From positions 1-11,163 of the forward strand of contig CAIVYX010000276.1 of assembly GCA_903910245.1 (NCBI GenBank): a stretch of DNA of 11,163 nucleotides, written 5' to 3'. The position numbers were made by a program, and so were the translations under genes. Positions 4,739 to 11,163 of this stretch are shown piece after piece. The notes under the pieces are model-generated. The model made no database searches. It was not told the DNA's origin and saw only the letters and a list, made by a program, of their open reading frames with translations. Numbering within the stretch: position 1 is the first letter of the stretch; each line of letters begins with the position of its first letter. This stretch comes from an uncultured Opitutia bacterium (lineage in GTDB: Bacteria; Verrucomicrobiota; Verrucomicrobiia; Opitutales; UBA953).

Positions 4739-7720
4739 ATGGCCCAGCTGCCCTACGACCCGTCCAAAATCACCCGCGAACTCGCCCGTCATTATATCGC
4801 GGCGACCGAAGCCGACATCCAAGCAATGTTCGCTGCCATCGGAGCCAAGGATTTCCCGGAGATGTATGCCCACATCGACGCCGCGGTGAAGTTTCCCAGC
4901 GTCCAGGATCTCCCTGACGAGCTGGAATACCAGGCTCTTGCGAATCGCATGGAATCCCTTTCGAAGAAGAACTCGGTTAAGACCGCCTTCCTCGGCGATG
5001 GCCTCCAGGTCTACCGGACCAATGAGATCGTCGGCCACGTCTGCTCGATCCGTAACCTGACGACCTCCTACACACCCTACCAGCCGGAGCGCTCTCAGGG
5101 CACGCTGATCACCCACTGGATCTACCAGTCCACGCTCGCCCAGCTGACCGGCTTCGAAGCCGTCAACTCGTCGCTCTACGAACGCGCCAGCGCTCTCTTC
5201 GAAGCCGCCGTCTGCGCCGTGCGTATGGGTGATGCCGAGGCGAACACAGTACTCGTCGCCGCCAATCTTCTGCCTGGCGACCTCGAAGTCCTCCGCACGC
5301 ATGTCGCGGACACGTCGGTGAAGCTTGAGTTCCTCGCGGCCGACGAAGACACCGGCCGTCTGACCGCCGCCGGCATCGCCGCCGTATCCGCGCGCCTCGG
5401 CAAGCAACTCGCCGCCGTCATCTTCCCCCAGGTCAACGCCCTCGGATTGCTCGAGGACGTCGACGCTCTGACCGACGCTTGCGCCGACGCCGGCGTGAAA
5501 TCCATCGCAGTCATCGACCCGATGCTCCTCGCCACCGGCGGCCTCAAGGCCCCGGCCCAATACGGACGTGCCGGCGCTGACATCCTCGTCGGCGAAGGCC
5601 AGCACCTCGCTATCGGCGCCAACTTCGGCGGCCCCGGCCTCGGTATCTTTGCCGTCCGCCACAACGCGGATAAGAAGAACGAAGTCCGCGAGACCCCGGG
5701 ACGCTTCGTCGGCAAGGCCAAGGACAACGCCGGGCGCGATTGCATCGTCATGGTCATGGCCACCCGCGAGCAGCACATCCGCAAGGACAAGGCCACGTCC
5801 AACATCTGCTCCAATCAAGCGTTCATCGCCACGATCGCCGGTGCATCCATCCTCGCCCGCGGCGAAGCCGGTATGGCCGCCAGCTGCGTCGCTGGCCGCG
5901 ACCAAGCCCACCGCGCCGCCGCTCAGCTGCATAACATCCCAGGACTGAAGGTCTGCTACGCGAAGCAGGCTTTCTGGAATGAATTCAGCCTGATGCTGCC
6001 CGAGCCCGCCGCTGCGGTCATCGCGAAGGGTCGCGCCGCTGGCCTTCATGTGGGCGTCGACATCACCGGCCGCACTCCCTGCAACTGCTCGCTGATGAAG
6101 ATTTCCTTCAGCGACCTCCAGACCTCCGCCGACACCGATAAGCTCGTCGCTTTCTTCGAAGGCCTCTACGGCCAGTCCGCCGGCTCGAAGCCGCTCGCCG
6201 AGATTCCGGCCGCACTGCTCCGCCAAGGCGCCGTCGGCCTGCCCTCCTTCCCGCTCGCCGAACTGAAGGCCTACTACTCCAAGCTCGGTGAACTGAATGT
6301 ATCGCCCGACACCGGCTGCTTCCCGCTCGGTTCGTGCACGATGAAGTACAACCCGCACATCAACGACTGGGCCGCGGGACTCCCGGGCTTCACCGGCCTC
6401 CACCCGCAGGCCCCGCTCGAAGACGCGCAGGGCGCACTCGAACTCCTCTGGCAGACGCAGGAATGGTTCCGCAAGATCACTGGCCTCGCCGGCCTGACCA
6501 CCCAGCCCGTCGCCGGCGCCCAAGGCGAACTCGTCGGCCTTAAGCTGTTCCAAGCTTACCACCGCCATCACGGCCAGCACCGTGACATCATCCTGATTCC
6601 GGCCTCGGCTCACGGCACGAACTTTGCCACGGCCACCACCGCCGGCTACGCCACCAAGCGCAACCCCGACGGCTCACCCTCGGGCATCATGCTCCTAAAG
6701 TCCGCCCCTGACGGCCGCGTCGACCAGGCCGACTTCGCCGCGAAGATCGCTGAGTTCGGACCGCGCATCGCAGGCATGATGGTCACTAACCCGAACACCT
6801 CCGGCGTCTTTGAGACCGACTTCCAGAAGATGGCCTCTGAGATCCACCGCATCGGTGGCCTCGTCTACATGGACGGCGCCAACATGAACGCCATCGCGGG
6901 CTGGGTGAACCTCGGCGCCCTCGGCGTCGACGCGGTTCATAACAACCTCCACAAGACCTGGACCGTCCCGCACGGCGGTGGCGGCCCCGGCGACGGTATC
7001 GTGGCCGTCTCCGAGCGCCTCGTCGACTTCCTCCCCGGCTTCCAAATCGCCAAGCAGGGCGACGTCTACGTGCCGGTGAAACCGAAGCACAGCATCGGCT
7101 CCTTCCATCGTCATTGGGGTAACTTCGCCCATAAGGTGCGCGTCTACACCTACCTACAACGCCTCGGCAAGGAAGGCGTGCGCCGCATGTCCGCGATGTC
7201 CGTCCTCTCCAGCCGCTATCTCTTCTCGAAACTCGGCAAGTCCTTCCCGTCGCTCCCTGCGGCGGCCGATGGCGTGCCGCGTATGCACGAGTTCATCCTC
7301 ACACTCACGGAAGAAGACTTCAAACGCATCGAAGCCTCGGGCATCCCGCGCGCGAGCATCATCGGCCGCGTCGGTAAACTCTTCCTCGATTTCGGCTTCC
7401 ACGCCCCGACCGTCGCCTTCCCCGAGGTCTTCGGCCTGATGATCGAGCCGACCGAATCCTACACCAAGGACGAACTCGACCGCTTCGCCGAAGTCGTGCT
7501 GGCCATCGGCGACCTCATCCGCACCAACCCAGAGGTCCTGAAATCCACCCCGCGCTTCACACCGGTGGACCGCGTCGACGAGGTCGCCGCGAACCGTAAC
7601 CTCGTGCTCAGCGAACGCCTCACAGCCCTCCCGCTGATTAACGAGAACCGCCTCTCGCCCGTCCTGCTCAACGCGATGCCCGTCGCGGAGATCAAGTCGC
7701 GCGTGCTGGCGACGGTCTGA
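4739..7720 (+). CDS. gcvP: Glycine dehydrogenase (aminomethyl-transferring), P protein, fused single chain
   Basis: GcvP is the PLP-dependent P protein of the glycine cleavage system. It decarboxylates glycine and passes the aminomethyl group to the lipoyl arm of GcvH. The 993-residue chain has two aspartate-aminotransferase-fold halves. Residues 1 to about 477 resemble the GcvPA subunit (early HYIAATEADIQAMFAAIG; TSNICSNQAF near 359-368). About 490-993 resemble GcvPB, with PLGSCTMKYNP from 529 and the PLP-binding lysine K739 in NNLHKTWTVPHGGGGPG. The KYNPHIND form and the C-terminal half look like the split two-subunit type rather than the E. coli single-chain type (KLN), suggesting a PA-PB fusion. 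The start at 4739 is the first ATG giving the GcvPA-like N-terminus and lacks a Shine-Dalgarno. No gcvT, gcvH or lpd is in the window. The TGA abuts the kinase stop codon on the other strand. Confidence 0.95.
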   Translation: MAQLPYDPSKITRELARHYIAATEADIQAMFAAIGAKDFPEMYAHIDAAVKFPSVQDLPDELEYQALANRMESLSKKNSVKTAFLGDGLQVYRTNEIVGHVCSIRNLTTSYTPYQPERSQGTLITHWIYQSTLAQLTGFEAVNSSLYERASALFEAAVCAVRMGDAEANTVLVAANLLPGDLEVLRTHVADTSVKLEFLAADEDTGRLTAAGIAAVSARLGKQLAAVIFPQVNALGLLEDVDALTDACADAGVKSIAVIDPMLLATGGLKAPAQYGRAGADILVGEGQHLAIGANFGGPGLGIFAVRHNADKKNEVRETPGRFVGKAKDNAGRDCIVMVMATREQHIRKDKATSNICSNQAFIATIAGASILARGEAGMAASCVAGRDQAHRAAAQLHNIPGLKVCYAKQAFWNEFSLMLPEPAAAVIAKGRAAGLHVGVDITGRTPCNCSLMKISFSDLQTSADTDKLVAFFEGLYGQSAGSKPLAEIPAALLRQGAVGLPSFPLAELKAYYSKLGELNVSPDTGCFPLGSCTMKYNPHINDWAAGLPGFTGLHPQAPLEDAQGALELLWQTQEWFRKITGLAGLTTQPVAGAQGELVGLKLFQAYHRHHGQHRDIILIPASAHGTNFATATTAGYATKRNPDGSPSGIMLLKSAPDGRVDQADFAAKIAEFGPRIAGMMVTNPNTSGVFETDFQKMASEIHRIGGLVYMDGANMNAIAGWVNLGALGVDAVHNNLHKTWTVPHGGGGPGDGIVAVSERLVDFLPGFQIAKQGDVYVPVKPKHSIGSFHRHWGNFAHKVRVYTYLQRLGKEGVRRMSAMSVLSSRYLFSKLGKSFPSLPAAADGVPRMHEFILTLTEEDFKRIEASGIPRASIIGRVGKLFLDFGFHAPTVAFPEVFGLMIEPTESYTKDELDRFAEVVLAIGDLIRTNPEVLKSTPRFTPVDRVDEVAANRNLVLSERLTALPLINENRLSPVLLNAMPVAEIKSRVLATV

Positions 7721-9178
7721 TTAGGCCTTCGGCAGACGGACAAGGAAGACGGTGCCTTTACCGACCTCGCTGGTCACGGCGATGGTGCCGCCATGGGCTT
7801 CGACGGTCTGCTTGACGATTGCGAGCCCGAGGCCGGCTCCGCCGGTATGCCGGGAGCGCGAGGCATCGACCCGGCGGAAGCGCTCGAAGATTCCTCCGAC
7901 GCTCTCCGGCGCGATACCGCGGCCATCGTCGGCCACGCGCAGCTCCGAGAAACCCTCGCTCACTCCAGTCGTCACGGTCACGGTGACGCCTGCGTCGTTA
8001 TGCAGGATGGCGTTGATGGAAAGATTGAGGATGACGCGTCCGAGACGGCCCGCATCGCCGACCACCGGGGCGCCTTCGAGGTGCGGGACAAGCTTGGCGC
8101 CATGCTCGCGGGCGACGCGTCCAAGCAAGGCCACGGATTCGTCGGCAAGGTCCGCGAGGTCGCAGGCGTCCTGCGCAACGGGCCTGCCAGCGTCGCCGTG
8201 GGCGAGTTCAAGCAAGGCATCGGAAATGGATTTCATCCTTAAGGCCGACTGCTTGATAGTCTCGAGCGTGGCACGATATTCCTCGGGCGTGCGCTCCTGA
8301 CGCAAGGCGCCCTGGCTGTCGGAAAGAATCACCGCGAGCGGCGTCCGTAGCTCATGCGAGGCGTCGGCGGTGAACTGTGCCATATGTTCGCGGGCGGCGT
8401 TCATTTTGCCGAAGGTATCGTTAAGCACCACGGCAAGGCGGCCGAGCTCGCTCTCGGTATCCTCGACGTCGATCTTCCGACCAAAATCGCCGGCGGCGAT
8501 GCCTTCCGCGTCCGCCGCAATCCGATCAATAGGCTTGAGCGAACGGCCAGCCAGCACCCAGCCGATACCGCAGCCGATGAACACGACGGCGAAACCGGCG
8601 AGCGTCAGACTCCGGGCGAGATCGGCGAGGGCGGCGTCCAGCTGCAAGGTCGGACTGCCGAACATAACGAGATTACGGCCCGGCGGACGATGGAGCAGGA
8701 CTCGATGGCTGGGCAAGGTGACCATGAGGTCCTGCGGGCGGGCCGGGGTGTCATCTGCGTTCGTCGCCAGTTCGGCCAAGGCTTGGGCGGTCAGCTCCGG
8801 TTCGGCCGGTGCGTTGGCGGAACGATAAAGGGATTTTCCTTCGAGGTCGACGACCTGAACCCAGACACCAGTACCGGCGATCTCGACCAAGGCTGTCTTG
8901 GCCTTCGTCGCGCGTTGCTCTGGGCTATCCGCCCTGGCGGTGGCCTTGCCGTTCGGTCGCGCAGCGGGCGCAGGATTGCGCGGGCCGGCGACGCCTGGGA
9001 CGACCTCATTGAGCGCCCCCATGCCACGGGTCATCTCCCGGCGCAGGCGCAGGTCGAGTTCCTGGAGCCAGGCCTGATTCTCGTGCCGGTAGAACGCAAC
9101 AAGGAGCACGGAGGCCGTAGCCGCGAGCAGGCCGAAATTCCAAGCCAAGATCCGCCAGCGGATGGAATGAAAAATCAT
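7721..9178 (-). CDS. Membrane sensor histidine kinase, OmpR-partner type
   Basis: The 485-residue protein is an inner-membrane sensor kinase that autophosphorylates a histidine and passes the phosphate to the adjacent response regulator. Order of parts: membrane helix 1 (about 10-29); a periplasmic sensor region of about 160 residues (30-190) that I cannot assign, including a low-complexity Pro/Ala stretch around 60-85; membrane helix 2 (about 190-210); HAMP (about 211-262); the HisKA motif DASHELRTPL with the phospho-acceptor H275; then the ATPase domain with N box NLSINA (385-390), G1 DDGRGI (417-422), F box FERFRR (431-436) and G2 GGAGLGLA (446-453). All catalytic motifs look intact. Its start overlaps the regulator stop by 4 bp (ATGA), so the two are translationally coupled. 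The general layout resembles QseC/PmrB-like kinases, but the sensor domain gives no ligand. Its stop directly abuts the gcvP stop. Confidence 0.95.
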   Translation of the reverse strand: MIFHSIRWRILAWNFGLLAATASVLLVAFYRHENQAWLQELDLRLRREMTRGMGALNEVVPGVAGPRNPAPAARPNGKATARADSPEQRATKAKTALVEIAGTGVWVQVVDLEGKSLYRSANAPAEPELTAQALAELATNADDTPARPQDLMVTLPSHRVLLHRPPGRNLVMFGSPTLQLDAALADLARSLTLAGFAVVFIGCGIGWVLAGRSLKPIDRIAADAEGIAAGDFGRKIDVEDTESELGRLAVVLNDTFGKMNAAREHMAQFTADASHELRTPLAVILSDSQGALRQERTPEEYRATLETIKQSALRMKSISDALLELAHGDAGRPVAQDACDLADLADESVALLGRVAREHGAKLVPHLEGAPVVGDAGRLGRVILNLSINAILHNDAGVTVTVTTGVSEGFSELRVADDGRGIAPESVGGIFERFRRVDASRSRHTGGAGLGLAIVKQTVEAHGGTIAVTSEVGKGTVFLVRLPKA

Positions 9179-9852
9179 GGCTGGCCGGGCGTCTTCGCGG
9201 CCGCCTCAATGACGTAACCCAATCCCCGACGCGTCTTAATTAGGTCAGGGCCTAGCTTGCGGCGCAGGTTGCAGACGTGGACTTCCAGCAGGTTCGAAAG
9301 CGTGTCCTCGTTCTCATCGAAGAGATGTTCGTAGAGTTCAGCACGAGGCACCACGGCGCCGCGACGATGCGCGAGGTATTCCAGGAGGCCGTATTCCCGG
9401 CCAGTGACGGGCTCGTCCTTGCCGTCCTTCGTCACGCGGCGGGCGGCCGTGTCGATGACGATACCGCCAAGGGAGATGACCGCCGCAGCTGAGCTGTGGT
9501 TACGTCGCACCAGCGCGCGCAGGCGCGCGAGGAGTTCCTGCTGCACGAATGGCTTCGAGACGTAGTCGTCGGCGCCGAGGTCGAGGCCGGCGACGCGATC
9601 ATCGACCGAATTACGTGCGGTCAGCATCATGACCGGCGTGCGCTTGGTATGGCGTAGGCGGCGGAGCATCTCGCGACCGTCCATGACCGGCATGAGGTAA
9701 TCGAGCACGATGGCGTCGTAGTCGCACTCCATCGCTTTATGGAGACCCTCTTCGCCATTAGCGGCCCCATCCGCGGCATAGCCTTCCTCGCGGAGCAGCT
9801 TCAGGAGGCCGTTACGCAAGGGAGCTTCGTCTTCTACGATAAGGATGCGCAT
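9175..9852 (-). CDS. OmpR/PhoB-family response regulator
   Basis: The 225-residue cytoplasmic regulator is phosphorylated by the downstream kinase and binds DNA. The receiver domain (1-115) has the acidic pair E7/D8, phospho-acceptor D51 (VLDYLMPVMDG), switch Thr78 (MLTAR) and Lys100 (VSKPF). A winged-helix DNA-binding domain follows (about 126-216), with the recognition-helix region LSNLLEVHVCNLRRKLG (185-201) and the wing hairpin IKTRRGLGYVI (205-215). The sequence is closest in feel to the QseB/PmrA/TctD branch; this is a subjective judgement. It starts 62 bp after the stop of the MFS gene on the same strand, with a candidate promoter and a PmrA/QseB-like palindrome in that gap, so autoregulation is plausible. 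No Shine-Dalgarno is seen before the ATG. The family is certain; regulon and signal are unknown. Confidence 0.95.
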   Translation of the reverse strand: MRILIVEDEAPLRNGLLKLLREEGYAADGAANGEEGLHKAMECDYDAIVLDYLMPVMDGREMLRRLRHTKRTPVMMLTARNSVDDRVAGLDLGADDYVSKPFVQQELLARLRALVRRNHSSAAAVISLGGIVIDTAARRVTKDGKDEPVTGREYGLLEYLAHRRGAVVPRAELYEHLFDENEDTLSNLLEVHVCNLRRKLGPDLIKTRRGLGYVIEAAAKTPGQP

Positions 9853-9868
9853 CGGGAGCTGGTGCTAT

Positions 9869-9895
9869 ATTCTACCCTAACCGCCCTTAATCCAA
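9869..9895 (-). promoter_or_regulatory. Candidate promoter for the response regulator-kinase operon
   Basis: On the minus strand TTGGAT (9890-9895) and TAGAAT (9869-9874, 5 of 6 to TATAAT) are separated by 15 bp, shorter than the ideal 17. This is compatible with an activator-dependent promoter. The -10 lies 16 bp before the regulator ATG. The call rests on consensus only. Confidence 0.35.
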
Positions 9896-9902
9896 CATTA
9901 AG
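9886..9902. promoter_or_regulatory. Candidate response-regulator operator (PmrA/QseB-box-like)
   Basis: CTTAAT-CCAAC-ATTAAG is a perfect 6-bp inverted repeat with a 5-nt spacer, reading CTTAAT-N5-ATTAAG on both strands. It matches the known PmrA/QseB layout YTTAAK-N5-YTTAAK except for the first base of the second half. It overlaps the candidate -35 of the regulator gene. A looser TTAGGG lies a further 10 bp downstream on the minus strand (TTAAGGGCGGTTAGGG). Binding is inferred, not shown. Confidence 0.4.
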
Positions 9903-9914
9903 AAGCGCCCGGAC

Positions 9915-11163
9915 TTACTCGACCTTGATGAACCGGCCCCGGGAAATCGCCGCGTAGGCGCCGCAGATGATAGCCGACGCCCCGCAGACCCAGAAAACCT
10001 GCCCAGAGGAAATATGGAAAGTCTCACGGGAGAGCCATTGGACGCCGGCGGCGGCCATAATCCCGAGGAAGCTCAGGCTGCTCACGCTGCCCTGCACCGC
10101 GCCTTTGCTCTCGGGCGAAGGACGATGCTGAATGACGGAGACGACCGGGACGATGAACAGGCCGGCGGAGAAGCCCAAGGTGGCCATACAGATGCGGAAC
10201 GTATCGGCCGTGACGCCCTCCATGCCCATCGGCACGGTGCTCAGGGCTAGGCCGAGCGCGCCGATGGGGACGAGGCGGTATTCTATACGGCCGCGGGAGG
10301 CATAACCAGCGACGACGCTGCCGAAGCCGATGCCGAGGGCTAACCATACGTTCAGCATGCTGTTCTCGGTGCCAGTCAGATGTAGGTCGTTCTTGCCGAA
10401 GACCACCACGTTCATCATCACCAAGGCCGAGATGAAATAGAAGCCCGTGTTACCCCAGCACGCACGCCAGAGGTCGCGATCCTGTTTCATAATCCAGAGC
10501 TGACGCCAGAGATCGGTGACGGGATTGATACGGACCGGACAGGTCGGATCGGCCGCGGGAACGGGCGTGACTTGTCGGCTGAGCATCCAGCCGCCGAAGG
10601 CGATGACCACGAGGATCGGGCCGGCGATCCACTCGCGTTCCTTGAAGGCGTCGGAGAAAATTCCGGCGGCCACGGTACCGAGGATGACGCCGAGAAAGGT
10701 CAGCAGCTCGAGGATACCGTTACCCCAGGACAACTTCTCGTGCGGAAGGATCTCCGGCAGGATACCGTACTTAGAAGGGGCAAAGATGGCACTGTGGCAC
10801 CCCATCAGGAAGATAGCACCCAACATAAGCGGTAAGCTTTTGAGACATAGGGCGATCCCAGCGAACGCCATGATGCCCATCTCCGCCGTCTTCACGTAGA
10901 CCATCATGCGCTGCTTGCTATTACGGTCCGCCAGCCAGCCCCCCAGCATCGCGAAGAGGATGAAAGGCGCGGAGAAAACCGCCGTCACCAAAGAGACCAG
11001 CCGATCGTCCCCTGATTCCCCGGAGGACGCGGTGGCGCCGGCCAGAAGCACGAGGATGATGAGCTGTTTGAGCGCGTTATCGCTGAAGGCGTTCTGGAAC
11101 TGGGTCGCCATCAGGCTCCAGAAGCCACGTTGCCAGCCGGTTGCCGAAGAAACTGGGGGTGGG
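9915..11163 (-). CDS. Major facilitator transporter, LplT/Aas-type (N-terminus cut by window edge)
   Basis: This is a 12-helix-type MFS permease of the family that includes the lysophospholipid flippase LplT and the transporter domain of bifunctional Aas proteins. The frame stays open past the ATG at 11111 to the window end, and the upstream residues WQRGFWSL continue naturally into MATQFQNAFSDNALK, the family's first helix, so the true start is probably at or beyond the edge. Counting from the ATG at 11111: motif A-like GGWLADRNSKQR (57-68); the family signature from APSKYGILPEILP (111-123) through LSWGNGILELLTF (127-139) to GTVAAG (145-150); and the late motif HRPSPESKGAVQG (329-341). The chain ends at residue 398 (E. 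coli LplT has 397) with no fused acyltransferase. It lies 62 bp upstream of the response regulator on the same strand, without a visible terminator between them. Lysophospholipid flipping is a family-based guess. Confidence 0.88.
   Translation of the reverse strand, partial: PPPVSSATGWQRGFWSLMATQFQNAFSDNALKQLIILVLLAGATASSGESGDDRLVSLVTAVFSAPFILFAMLGGWLADRNSKQRMMVYVKTAEMGIMAFAGIALCLKSLPLMLGAIFLMGCHSAIFAPSKYGILPEILPHEKLSWGNGILELLTFLGVILGTVAAGIFSDAFKEREWIAGPILVVIAFGGWMLSRQVTPVPAADPTCPVRINPVTDLWRQLWIMKQDRDLWRACWGNTGFYFISALVMMNVVVFGKNDLHLTGTENSMLNVWLALGIGFGSVVAGYASRGRIEYRLVPIGALGLALSTVPMGMEGVTADTFRICMATLGFSAGLFIVPVVSVIQHRPSPESKGAVQGSVSSLSFLGIMAAAGVQWLSRETFHISSGQVFWVCGASAIICGAYAAISRGRFIKVE

Noticed and set aside
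4607..6613. A 668-codon open frame on the minus strand opposite gcvP
   Set aside because: It is the antisense shadow of a codon-biased GC-rich gene. The protein is a low-complexity Gly/Asp/Glu/Val/Ala mix with no recognisable domain, while the plus-strand frame is an intact GcvP.
8354..9217. A 287-codon plus-strand frame opposite the histidine kinase
   Set aside because: The kinase on the other strand has every expected motif. This frame has none and has shadow-like composition.

Overview
The window is GC-rich and densely coded on both strands. It shows no rRNA, tRNA, CRISPR array, transposase or phage gene. The gene content (an OleC/OleD pair, a glycine dehydrogenase that looks like a fusion of the two-subunit type, an endonuclease III with unusual cysteine spacing, mostly no Shine-Dalgarno sequences) suggests a Gram-negative, lipoprotein-bearing bacterium. 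My best guess is Verrucomicrobiota, perhaps Opitutales. That placement is inferred from protein resemblance recalled from memory, not from a marker gene, and is only moderately sure.

Left part, plus strand (1-3787): the C-terminal end of a type IV prepilin peptidase; a small predicted outer-membrane lipoprotein followed by a strong hairpin terminator; then oleC and oleD, which overlap by four bases, and a hotdog-fold thioesterase 44 bp further on. OleC and OleD belong to the long-chain olefin / beta-lactone pathway: OleA condenses two acyl-CoAs, OleD reduces the beta-keto acid, OleC closes a beta-lactone, OleB decarboxylates it. OleA and OleB are not in the window, and what lies directly upstream is unrelated.

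Middle (3788-7720): a 149-bp convergent gap holds a degenerate heptamer repeat array with inverted copies. It is followed by nth (endonuclease III, minus strand) and, divergently, a full-length single-chain gcvP (glycine decarboxylase P protein, plus strand). No gcvT or gcvH is visible.

Right part, minus strand (7721-11163): reading leftwards, an LplT/Aas-type major facilitator (N-terminus cut by the window edge), then an OmpR-family response regulator and its membrane histidine kinase, overlapping by four bases. The 62-bp gap before the regulator holds a candidate promoter and a palindromic CTTAAT-N5-ATTAAG site resembling PmrA/QseB boxes, which suggests autoregulation. The kinase and gcvP stop codons abut with no spacer.

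No clearly new multi-gene system is visible. The points most worth checking are the oleC-oleD-thioesterase unit without oleA/oleB, the heptamer array, the altered iron-sulfur cysteine pattern of Nth, and the altered GxGD motif of the prepilin peptidase.
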